A stretch of DNA of 29,856 bases from Perkinsus marinus ATCC 50983 (taxonomy: Eukaryota > Perkinsozoa > Perkinsida > Perkinsidae), in NCBI RefSeq assembly GCF_000006405.1, contig NW_003206748.1, forward strand, positions 6,397 to 36,252, in the 5' to 3' direction. Positions 1-9,834 of this stretch are shown piece after piece. Every line of letters begins with the position of its first letter. The first letter of the stretch is position 1. Under the pieces are notes generated by a model. The model saw nothing but the letters and a program-made list of their open reading frames with translations. It did no database searches and had not been told where the DNA came from. The translations under genes and the position numbers were made by a program.

Positions 1-99
1 ACTTATCGACCCACCGTTAACAGTTCATCCCAAAGCTGAGTAATATTAGAGTTCCAACCGAACGAAATTGAATCATCATTCGAAGACTTTAAAAAATAT

Positions 100-300
100 T
101 CAAGTCGAAACTCCGGGCCGTAGGAGCCCTGATAGAGCCTTCCTCACGAGAATGCTGCTATCTTTATTTTTCACCTGTCTGGTTACCACAACAACTTCAC
201 CATCTCCCAGTTTGAGAATCGCCTTGTAATTGACAGGAATGTGGTATTTGCCCTCAAGTTTATATCTATATCTTACTCCAGCGATGAACAGATCAGCCGC
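100..300 (-). CDS. 3' terminal exon of a minus-strand gene, function unknown
   Basis: On the minus strand an open frame of 66 residues runs from AADLFIAGVRYRYK near position 300, through IPVNYKAILKLGDGEVVVV, to a TGA at 100-102. The composition (alternating charged and hydrophobic residues, GDGEVVVV beta-strand pattern) looks like real protein. I do not recognise a family. The same frame upstream runs into a TGA at about 306-308 (SLGQKYSGPHLSE, stop, VAADLF), so either a very short intron or a lesion sits there. A separate open stretch at about 350-511 (TVSAAEELHQF) may be a further upstream exon. It may be the C-terminus of the coiled-coil gene to its right, but the exons at 520-1525 are not resolved. 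Confidence 0.4.
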   Translation of the reverse strand, partial: AADLFIAGVRYRYKLEGKYHIPVNYKAILKLGDGEVVVVTRQVKNKDSSILVRKALSGLLRPGVST

Positions 301-519
301 TACTCACTCGCTCAAGTGTGGCCCCGAGTACTTCTGCCCCAACGAGACGATCAAAAGTGGAGCACCCTGATCGCGAGTAAGAGTGCGAGTTGGCGAGCAA
401 TCGCTGAAATGCCACTTCTCTTATGATGAGTTGTCCTTCTCGTTCTCTACGGAATTGGTGTAGCTCCTCAGCCGCTGAGACTGTCCGTGTGTCTTCTATT
501 GGAGGAGGCATCCTTGTGA

Positions 520-1525
520 GCTAATGACGATACTATTATCATTGAATGACGCTCTATAAGACGTTATTCCTTCCCTCACGATGTCTTCATCTCAACCACC
601 TGTGCTCAGTGGCACTGAATTTCCTACTCCTTAGTTAGGGATCCTAATACTCCCAATTTGAAAGGATATGTATTACGAGTCGTTTATATGACAGTTTGTG
701 ACATACTTATTATTCCCAAGGTCCGTCGCTACTTCACCCCAAGACCTTCCTCAATTAACACGAATAACTCGAAAAGAATGTACTTGTTTTGTACTTGTTG
801 TGATGAACAGTATGTTGTTCTTCACATGAGTACTTGCCTAAGATTATGAGAGATCGAGAATGGCTTTTCCCACTTTCAAACTCACTGATACGCAACACCA
901 TTAGTATATCAACAAGTTGTTATCGCCATGTCAATGAAGAAGTTGCCGAAGTAGCTTTGGGAGCAAAAGCAAGTTGTGGAATGCGCAGCTCTGCGGGGGT
1001 CTCTGAGAAGATACTGAACATGTTCACAGTCCATGAACAACTAATGTGGAAAGATATGAACATGGCCAATTACGTGAGCTGGTGACAATATGAAAATTCT
1101 GAGAAAATTTTTAACAAATTCTCATTGGTTTCTGTACACTTATCCCCAATTCGTTCTCTGAGCTCAGGTGAGGAAACCAAACATATATTCCCACGCTGCC
1201 GTTAACTGCCCCGTAACTCACCTGTGGACTGAGATACTCCGTTTATTGATTCCCTCACACTAACACCGCTAAGGCGGCCCGTGAAAGGTCGAAAGTCATG
1301 GCATTTCTCGTTAATGGAATCCAGTCGGGGCATCTAACATGAACACTATCATCATCATCTACTGTTGGAATATATCTTTTGTTTCCTCAACTGAGGCAGA
1401 ATATTTTCTCAGTTTTATACCGTTTCGGGTAGAAGGCTGCAAAAATCAATGAAAAATTTCTCAAATTTTCCATATGAAATTAACCATTTTTCCACACTGT
1501 TCTCATCATCTGGTACACATCTCAC
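520..1525. other. Non-coding or intronic stretch with a dispersed repeat
   Basis: I see no convincing exon here on either strand; several short open frames lack protein-like composition. Positions about 1085-1190 hold a copy of a dispersed repeat marked by GAGCTCAGGTGAGGAAACC and CATATATTC, which recurs in introns elsewhere in the window. A short stretch near 928-950 resembles sequence near 6275-6297. Confidence 0.4.
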
Positions 1526-2568
1526 CCTAGAGAGTTCCTTCTTCTGCTTTTTATGCAACGCTGCTAGTCGTCGCTCAGCCCGTCTCTGGAGAGCTGCCAA
1601 TTCCCTCCGTTTTTCCTCCATCACTTTTCTCCGCATCCCCTCGACGCTCTTCTCAACAGCAACACGTTCTTCCTTTTGGCGGTCCACAAACTGAAGACAT
1701 TGATATCATCAATCAGCAATGGAAATGATAACAACAAAAATCACATATTTCAAGTCACTGAAATCCTAGAGTTTCACCCGTCTAACGTGAAATGGTGTAA
1801 TACTCCATGCAAAGCATAAACTATATATGTTCACACCAAGTTGTTGCCATTAAGTAAATTTTGAAATACGTTTTTTATATCACGGGTGAAACTCTACTGT
1901 GCCGTATATTTTTCAAGGTCATCTTCACCACGTATTGGAATAGTCTTCGCTGCTAATAACAAAAACCATACCTCAGTCGTTAACTTCGCCAGCCTCCTTC
2001 TCCTCAAGTCCTCCTGCCTCCCTATACACTCCACCTCCTCCTTCTCCACCACAGCCATCACCTCACACGCCTTTTCATCTTCGCCGTGCAATGCGAAGAA
2101 CCTCGAAAGCGGTCCAGTGAGTTCCCTTCCTAAACAAGCTCTCACCTAGCTCTCGATGTCAGGTCCAGAATTCTCTTAGGGACAATAAATCGATCTCTCC
2201 CTTTTCTTAATTTCTGTACGTACCGCTCCTCCGCCAAATCCTGCCTCTCAGCCAGCGCCACTCTGATCCCCTCAATGCTGTTCTCGAGCTGAGGCAACCT
2301 GATCTCTTGCCACCTACCATGCAAACTGATGATAATCACACACACAACGCTTCGCTCACTGGTGATAGCATTCTTCCTTTTCCTGTCGTAGCTCCTCCTC
2401 GAGAGCCCTCAGTTCTTCAGCGTGGCGTCGCTCCGTCTCCTCCCATCTAACTTTCGCTTGCTCTCTCTTCAACTGCCGTAAATGCTCTGCCGCTTCCCAT
2501 GCCTCTTCCGAATGCCCGTCACGATGGCATTGCTGACAGTAACGAACAATGTCAGGAACATGTTCCAC
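1526..2568 (-). CDS. Coiled-coil protein, multi-exon (partial model)
   Basis: Several minus-strand exons encode highly charged helical sequence with heptad-like spacing. The clearest are: about 2360-2566 (EHVPDIVRYCQQCHRDGHSE, then a Glu/Arg-rich helix ending EEELRQEKEECYH), an exon beginning at about 2320 (WQEIRLPQLENSIEGIRVAL), about 1968-2145 (VVEKEEVECIGRQEDLRRRR) and 1526-1690 (FVDRQKEERVAVEKSVEG to KKQKKELSR, exactly 55 codons). The 2360 donor (CCA|GTGAGC) and the acceptor upstream of WQEIRL agree in phase. The long intron at about 1691-1967 carries a MITE copy. Function cannot be told from a coiled coil alone; a cytoskeletal or flagellar role is possible but only a guess. The true start is unresolved: an open region at about 2806-2931 on the same strand may be an upstream exon. 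Confidence 0.55.
1769..1894. mobile_element. MITE copy A (intronic, TIR GAGTTTCACCCG)
   Basis: This copy begins GAGTTTCACCCG and ends CGGGTGAAACTC, a perfect 12-bp terminal inverted repeat, with TA directly outside each end. The length is about 126 bp with no coding capacity. The interior shares the CGTGAAATGG and GTAATACTC segments with copies C and D. It lies in an intron of the coiled-coil gene. Confidence 0.75.
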
Positions 2569-2939
2569 TCAACAACTAGAGTAAAGTAAAATATACAAGA
2601 AAAGGCAGTTATACACAGATGAACTAGTAGCAGTAAATGTAGCTACTTCTAACAAGGAATACGAACCTTTTTGGAAGGCCCTCTGGATCCTACTAATACA
2701 TGACGTATTAACGACTCCCAAGGAACGAAATTGAAGAGTGGAAAATTACTGATAGTTCTGTATTAGGAGCGTACAAATGTCAATCTCACCTTAGTGTAGA
2801 TCTCCAACACTCGCATGGTACAATCTCGCATATTTTCTCCCCAGCTGTCCATCCACTTCCACCCACACGTAGACACCCAACGCGACGATGTAGTCGTTCT
2901 GAAAACTCCCTCCTGCACCTCAAACACACGAAGAGTGAT

Positions 2940-3717
2940 CATCTCACTGTAGTGAATTCTCCTCAGAACTCTCGTTGCGGCTTGAGCTCACCCTTCTGTT
3001 AGTTAGCGGTGGTAATGTAGACCTATTCTGCATCTATCTACACAAATGGACAAAGCATGTCGAAATACTATGGAAATATGTGAACTGAAAAAAAGTAGTG
3101 TTGGGTCTCAGGACGATTTGCGAGAAATACGCGAACTATCTATGTGATTAAACAAGAAAATCCTCTTCCCAAAAGTTCGCCAGCAACAGAGCCTTCACGA
3201 CTTCGACCAGAGCTACAAGGAAAAGTAATTTCAAACCCTCCTCGACAACTTCGCCGTTTTGAGAGGATCCGCGAGCACACTTCCAAGAACTCCGTTTAAA
3301 CTATCTTCTGGACCCTTGGCGGCCTATCGATAGTTGTTGTAATGGTATGAGATGTTGGTAAATCGTCGATGCGTTTATGAAGATGATATGCATCTCCTTG
3401 TTGTGTGTTAGGCCCCTCACGATTCGCCAAAGTTGATAACTAGGCAGGAGAAGCTCTATGATCAAGGAGAGATGGTATTTATTATTACTAGAAATAAGAA
3501 CGACAATACTGTGTGCTCCTGTCCTACGACCTACGTTTCGTGCTAGCAGCCTCCCACTCTAATTAACGACTCTAGACTGCATCATAGTAATGATAATATG
3601 GCGTTGCCAAGCGGGCTACTGTACATGCTTCAGTGATGATGATAGTGTACATGGACAATGAAAGGATCGAATGATGGAAAGCGGCAGGAAGGAAGTTTCA
3701 TCGATTTTCAACGAGTG
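2940..3717. other. Intergenic stretch between kinase 3' end and coiled-coil gene
   Basis: No exon with convincing protein composition was found. The interval follows the kinase stop codon at 3718 and probably holds the kinase 3' untranslated region and the promoter or 5' exons of the coiled-coil gene. Confidence 0.35.
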
Positions 3718-6700
3718 TTATCGGTTGTTCTCTATAAAGGGGTGTCGGAGAAGCTCAGCGCAAGTCGGTCGAGCTTGAGGGTCTCTTTGCACAGCTTCTG
3801 GAAAAACAAACAACAGTAGAAAACTAGTAAGTAAGGGATTTACTCTGAATGAAATCCAAACACGAGGACGAACACTGCGCTAAGACTTCAGCAGGAATGT
3901 AGTGCATCGGAGTCTTGTCACGCGCTGTCCATATCTCGTGCATCGCTTGTATCTTAGGTTCCCCACAGAAAGATACGAATTAGGTCCGAAACAAGTCACC
4001 TCGTTATCAAACTCCTTCCAAGGGTCTCGACCACATACCATCTCGATGAGCAGGCAACCAATTGACCATACGTCAACCTAAGAATACAATCACTATATTC
4101 AAGTATAGAGAAATATGCAATTCTGACAGTAGGAGGAAATCCTTGTTGGTTTTTTGCACATTTCTACCCGAATTCACATGTAAACTTCTACAATTGAGGA
4201 AACTACTGAGCTCAGCTGAGGCAAGCGAGCATATATTCGTGGTACGCAGTAGTCGTAAAATACGTTTTTTAACTCTGTTTTTCATAGCACGAATAAAACT
4301 CCATTAGTATTCATATATAGTGTTTTCTAAATATGGTATATAAGAGATCAACTATATAATAATTATACACAGTAGTTGAGACAACTCCTGAGCTCAGCTG
4401 AGGCAAGCGACCGAATATTCCTCCAACACTGTATTCGCTCGCAAGTTGACAGTATGGGAAAATATTCAATTTTATGGTAGGATGAACTCAAATTCCGTAC
4501 ACTTCTGAATTTGTATGTACTCTTATACAGTTAGTATATATTAATTGTATAGGAATTGCAATCAAGTTTAACAACCCATTTTACGTTAAGTGGCGTAATA
4601 CTCGGTGAAAAACGCGATATGCAGTAGTCGTGAAATATGTTTTTCACTAGTGTTTTTCATATCACGGCCGCCCGTGAAACTCCAATCATCAAATACAAGT
4701 AGATTTCTATACAATGCGTAAACTGTATGTATGTTCTCTCCTACAATGAGTGAGGAAACTCCCGAGCTCAGCCGAGGAAAGCGAACATATATTGTGCCTC
4801 CAACACTGCCCCTCCGTTCACCTTTGCCGAGTATTCGCTGCCTCCCAAGGTCTCTGGTGCCATCCACAGCAGAGTCCCCTTCATGGACTTCTAAACACCA
4901 GCAACATCATCTGCACGCATGCACAACTTGAAGATCCTCACAAAGAAGAATTGCGGGTCAGCATATCTTCGCTCCGCTGAATTCGTTTGCAACACTTCCG
5001 ACGTTGACAACGACGACTCCATAACAACACCGCTCTGTCCCTCAGCCTCTCCCTCTCTCGTGAATGTAGACTCTAGCGGAGCGAAGCCAATGACCTGAAA
5101 ATTTCAAAATCGAGAAAGATGCCATTATACCTCCGCTCGCCTTGTCACAATCATTCACTATCGCACAACAGTCCGGTGGTATGTCAGCAGTGAGATCAAT
5201 CGAAGCGTTGAGTTTCTCTCCACCCGCAGCCAGCGGTGTACCGGCAATACTAAACGGCCTGAGAAGTGCTCATGTGATGGTATGGCTGGAAAAAAAGGGC
5301 ACCCACCGAGGGCGAGTACAGCTGCCGAAATCACATAATTTCACCGTTCGTCGATCTGCTGATAGCAAGCAGTTGCTTCCCTGCCACAAAGACTAATACC
5401 ACACGCACTCCAACCTACCCCTAACACTGATATGAAGCTCATCACTACTCTGAAACCTATAATGTTCCCGGGGGGGGGGACTCATTTTCAATTTTCCACG
5501 TATGGCGATGAGTTTTCCATGGGAAACGTTTTCCTCATCGCCCTGGAACCGTGAGGGGCGTTGTTTCTCTGGGTCCCTGCTCACTATCACCGTGGATGAA
5601 TGATAACTATAAAGAATTGAGTGGTTTTGTCTCCTCGTCTCTTTGGGCCTAGACTCTCAAGACTATTACTAATATAGAAAGTGAATTTCCTCTAGGACGG
5701 TCTGCTCTCCAGAGGAGATCGTGTTAGAACAGCGACTCTCATCTCCGCTGTATAACGCTAGGAAGAACGCCACCCGGAGAGCTCCCAGTTCACTTTAACA
5801 TCTCTATGCATGATCGGTGTAATAAGCTGACCCCTATCTTCGAGGGCCAATACCGTCCCTTCCCGAGATCCCATCAGCCCTCCCGACCCGTGATGCAGGG
5901 CCTGCAATGTCCGCAACACTTTACGAAGATACCTATACCACTCTTTCGCCACATTCCCGATCTGCCACAGTACTACTAACCTCGCAGCCTGTCTCTCTGG
6001 GAGCCTTTTTGATGGTGATGACGGTGCCAACGACGCCAGTGTGCCTCCCCCGAGATATCTATAACGATTTCCTCGACAACATATACTTTTTTTATCAGCC
6101 GCCTCAGCAGATGCCCTTGGTTGCATAGAAAGTAACATGGGAGTTTCACCCGTTTTACGTGAAGTGGAGTAAAACTCGGTGAAAAACGCTATGCAGTAGT
6201 CGTGAAATATGTTTTTCACTAGTGTTTTCATATCACGGGCCGTGAAACTCCAGTAACAGTCTCGGCATCGTTAAAATGTCAACGAAGAAGTTGCTGAATA
6301 AAAATTGTGTACTAGTGTCAACTTACTAATAAGTTCCGAAGCGCAAACTATCGACACACTCAACAAAATGAGTAAAAAATTGTCAATGACAGAAAAAAAA
6401 TTTACCTGGAAATTCTAAAGCAGCATACCACAAGGCCAACCCGTATGCCGAACACTTACTCCATATAAATGTAAAACTTGTCGGCGATAATCTCGCACCC
6501 AAAGAACTCCACAACTCCTTCAATGTGGCGAGCTCTGGAGAGAACAATAGCCTCGTTTCCTGAGTCAACAACAACCGTCGCCTCCCACCCTCCTTTTCCG
6601 ATGACCCTACGCATATCACGGGACAGGTCGCTCCACAGCAGATTCTTTCCGGGCAGTGGAACTTCTTTCGCGACGAATAGGAAATCATCGACCTGAGGGA

Positions 6701-9073
6701 ACTTTCGAGGCCGAAAAAGTATGAAAAAAACTACGGATCTCTTGGCGAGGTACACAGTTGCTGCTGTGCCCGATCCGAGCGCCTTTCCACGTACCCAGCC
6801 GCCCTGCAACATTGTCGGCAAACGAGACTTCACAGATTCTCCCTGTTACAAAACATACCCCCGGATAGACCTCGAATGCTCTTACTTTTTTCAAGTTGAT
6901 CACATCTATCACCCCAGCAGATGAGGAGAGACTTTCCATCAACACCTAAGCCGTCGAATAAATGCCATTTTCGATGGACGGTGTTCACTACTTTCCTCTT
7001 AGCCAGCTCTTCAGCGTGTTGATGTTCGTATACAGCCCTCCTGAACTGCTGTACAACGCGGCCTTTCCTCTCCTTCCTCGCCTCTGGCCTCGGTCTGTCG
7101 CCGCCCCTTTTGGCAGTCTTACCCACCACCTCCCAAACGTGGAAGTGGCGCCCTGTAGGGCTCCTTGCCCTAGCAACCGCCTGGGCCTCATCACAGTCGC
7201 TGTTCTCGGTGTCGGTGGGAGACTCCCCGAGCCAGCTCATCTGATCATCACCAGATTCGGCCCAAGCGAGGGGCACATCAACCCACGTCCTTCTCGGCGA
7301 CTATAACAGTAGCGTCAAGCCCTTCCTTGCTCAATCGCGACAGTCGAAGATGCCCACCAGTATCATCGAGACTAACCAACGGAATAATTCACCCCGACAT
7401 AATCGTTACCATCCAACCTGAACATCTCCGCTTGCTTTTTGCTCGTCGGTGGCAGTGGCGTAGCAGTAGCATCATCGTCCTCCTCCAAAGAGGTATCAAT
7501 ACACAAGCCAGGGGCCAACAAGGGACCCTCTGCCCCCCGCCCTACTGCTCGCCTCCTCCTCGTCAATCGATGCCCTTCCCCCGGCGAGCGAAACATCACC
7601 TAAGTAAGTTTCCCATCAGTGAATCAATAACACCAGTTTAGGAAAATATGTACATGGTCAACCACATATGTTGGAAATTCTGAGGAAATTTTCAATCACC
7701 CGAATTTGTCATCAACAAACTCCTAAAATTAGTGAGGAACTCAACTACATGTGTTGAAAATTCTGAGAAAAAAATTGTCAGTAGCCCGAATTCGTATACA
7801 AGCTCCTAAAATTATGGAGCAAACTCCCAAGCTCAGCTGAGGGAAGCAAACACATATTCACAATCTCTTACCGCGGAGTCCGATACCCCTTCGTCGTCCC
7901 GTTTCGCCGGACTCTGGATGAACCGAGCTTCCGGTCCTAACTCGATCACCCCCGACACATGCACCTAATCGCTCCACAATACACCCCTTCATCTTGCGCT
8001 CTTCACCTCAGCTGGAGGCGGGTACTTTGAGGAGGGTGACGGGCTCAGCGACATTTTCGGTGGGGACAACCGTTCGGAAGTGCCCTGGGAAAAGTCTGCT
8101 TTTATTTCGTGAGTTCCCGTTTACTTCGGTGTTATGGTTCGATCGAGAGCCTTCGAAATGCTCATCATCATCATCTTCAACGATCGTGTCCACTGTGGAG
8201 GGCACAGGGCGAGAGTTGACCCCAATACTAGGCGGCCTGCCCCAAGACTAGCTCCCTAAGGCAACCCTGTATAACCGTTCATCACCTCTCAACAGGGGTC
8301 CATACAGTCCCATGCCCCGACTTAGGGGTCATCATCCACCCCACAGCGGGAGTGTCCAGGACTAGATACGGTGGACTAGTACAAGGCAGACTCCCCAAGT
8401 CTAACGGTGGCAACTCTCGCGGCAACACTCGGGGGGCGCCCGTCATCGGGGATGCTGAATGAGAAGTGCCCAAGCTCCACTATAGTGCCCCTACTACCCT
8501 TCAGGGCACTGCGATCCCTCCTTTTTCCACCGCTCAAGCCATCACTATAATGATGACGATATTTTTCACAGCTACCTAGACTACCCCGCCGAGCTTCCAC
8601 CTAAATCATCACCACTAAGGTAGTCGGAGAGAAAACTCTTCATCTCACGTGGGGCCCTCCAGGGGTTCTCTGTCCATTCTGCCAGGGGTCCCTCAAAGGC
8701 AGGCCACCCTGCTGGTGGCGATTCAAGGCTCTATTGGATGGGGTACACTGTTGCCGATACCGACACTGTGAGAGCGGTGGGAATCAGGTGAGGTGTCCGA
8801 GACCTACGGGAGTCTTAGGAGGAATGACTGGTGACTGTCGTGCACCGTGGGAAGGGCAGTGCCCATAATGAGGATGGTAACCCCGTTGGCCCTCACTATC
8901 TGAATCGGCAAAGTCCCCGGCGTGCTCTGATGGTCATGCTCACTTGGAACTCCATCGTGGCCACCTAGAGGGGTTCCTATGTGGGCGATAGATGAAGGGT
9001 CAGGGGAAATCGGCGGCAGGTAGAACTTCACGGGAAAAATATGAACGACTAAGGGCAGCGGGGAATACCTCAT
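3718..9073 (-). CDS. MAP3K-like (STE11 group) protein kinase, many exons
   Basis: The C-terminal kinase domain phosphorylates Ser/Thr. Reading the minus strand downwards: glycine loop GSGTAATVYLAKR (6735-6842); Lys in FVAKEVPL and FYIYME (6460-6692); EYLGGGTLASL and LPERQAAR (5981-6058); ALHHG and HRDVK (5794-5932); KLCDFGSC (5303-5358); an activation-loop exon (4942-5094); GTLLWMAPETLGG (4822-4890); VDVWSIGCLLIEM (4000-4077); 3844-3952; and AVQRDPQARPTCAELLRHPF to TAA (3718-3797). These exons agree in phase where checked. GTLLWMAPE, DVWSIGC and RPT are typical of MAP3Ks. The N-terminal part is Ser/Pro- and acid-rich, with phase-consistent exons at 6886-6945, 6992-7300, 7872-7964, 8007-8084, 8125-8236 and 8286-8479; exons above 8479 and the start codon are uncertain. 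The exon with the catalytic-loop Asn was not found. About 25 extra residues lie between helix E and HRD. Confidence 0.8.
4130..4420. repeat. Dispersed intronic repeat (two copies) plus decayed MITE copy B
   Basis: Two copies of the GAGCTCAGCTGAGGCAAGCG motif followed by an A/T-rich CATATATTC or ATATTCC tail lie at about 4208-4240 and 4391-4420. Between them, at about 4240-4303, is a 3'-half relic of the MITE (GTAGTCGTAAAATACG, TTTTTCATAGCACG, ending AAAACTCC). All fall within one kinase intron (4078-4821). Confidence 0.6.
4565..4683. mobile_element. MITE copy C (kinase intron)
   Basis: The right end is CCCGTGAAACTCC; the left end has diverged (AGTTTAACAACCC). The interior matches copy D almost base for base (GTGGCGTAATACTCGGTGAA, ATGCAGTAGTCGTGAAATAT, TTTTTCACTAGTG). 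AATCA occurs directly outside both ends (4560-4564 and 4684-4688), consistent with a target-site duplication. It lies in the same intron as copy B. Confidence 0.75.
6138..6251. mobile_element. MITE copy D (kinase intron)
   Basis: The element starts TGGGAGTTTCACCCG and ends GGGCCGTGAAACTCC. AGTAACA lies directly outside both ends (6131-6137 and 6252-6258), a likely 7-bp target-site duplication. It is about 114 bp, non-coding, and sits in the kinase intron 6059-6459. Confidence 0.8.
7650..7865. repeat. Tandem pair of the dispersed intronic repeat
   Basis: Two related segments follow each other: GTTGGAAATTCTGAGGAAAT with CCCGAATTTGT and ACTCCTAAAATTA (7669-7733), then GTTGAAAATTCTGAGAAAAA with CCCGAATTCGT and GCTCCTAAAATTA (7750-7820). 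The second continues into the AGCTCAGCTGAGGGAAGC and CACATATTC end. Both lie in the kinase intron 7600-7871. Confidence 0.65.
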
Positions 9074-9079
9074 CCTGTG

Positions 9080-9834
9080 GGGATATTATAATGGAAGTAG
9101 AAGGCAGTGGTGGACCGAAGGGCTCCAACTCCAGGGGTCTGTGATGGTGCTGCTTAACACAGTGGCGTCGTATCACCTGCGGGAGTCGAGACTAGCAGTA
9201 GAGAGCTTAGCTGTTGTTTACTTTATCAACTGCCCGCCTTTGTGACTCCTCAGTGCTACCACGATGCCTAAGACGATTCTTGGAGGCCGGCTCGGACGGC
9301 CGCGCTGGGGCTAGAGAGTCTTTAGTTCGGTGAGGGATGGTATCATAGGGGACTTCATTATAAGTCATTGTATAATGAACTTAAGTGCAAACCCGAGCCC
9401 TGTCGCAGGTCCCCGGTCAAACCTGGTCAACTCGGCTTGACCTGTAGTCGTCCAGCTGCCATCCTCGTAGAGCTGAGGATTGCATATAGAAGATACATTG
9501 GAAAGTATCAGGTGGCGAAGAGCTGGCAGATTTCGATGACAATCGTATCACGCTGCGCTGTTATAGCGAAAAAATTACGATTTCGGAAATTTTCACCCAT
9601 AATCGGCGTAGTTCCATCGTCTATAAACAACGACGGATAGACGAGCTCGCCAGGGACCATCGCCCTTCAGAAGTCACTCACAGGTAGTCTACACCTCCTA
9701 TCGACTGTGAGTGCCTAAGGGGGACCATTATCAGCAAGCTACGTATCTCGCTCGCCCCTAGCCTCGTCCTGTCTTAACGCGTACGTACATCGACAGCAGC
9801 GCAACTGGTCTGTTGTACCTTACGGCTCGTTAAC
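9080..9834. other. Divergent intergenic region upstream of PGM and the kinase
   Basis: This stretch separates the 5' end of the minus-strand kinase gene from the start of the plus-strand phosphoglucomutase. The small open frame at 9368-9640 has no recognisable motif. I see no clear promoter element. Confidence 0.35.

Noticed and set aside
5480-5560. Candidate kinase exon carrying the catalytic-loop Asn (GDEENVSHGK on the minus strand)
   Set aside because: Spacing from HRDVK is wrong and the segment overlaps a repeat shared with an NVL intron.
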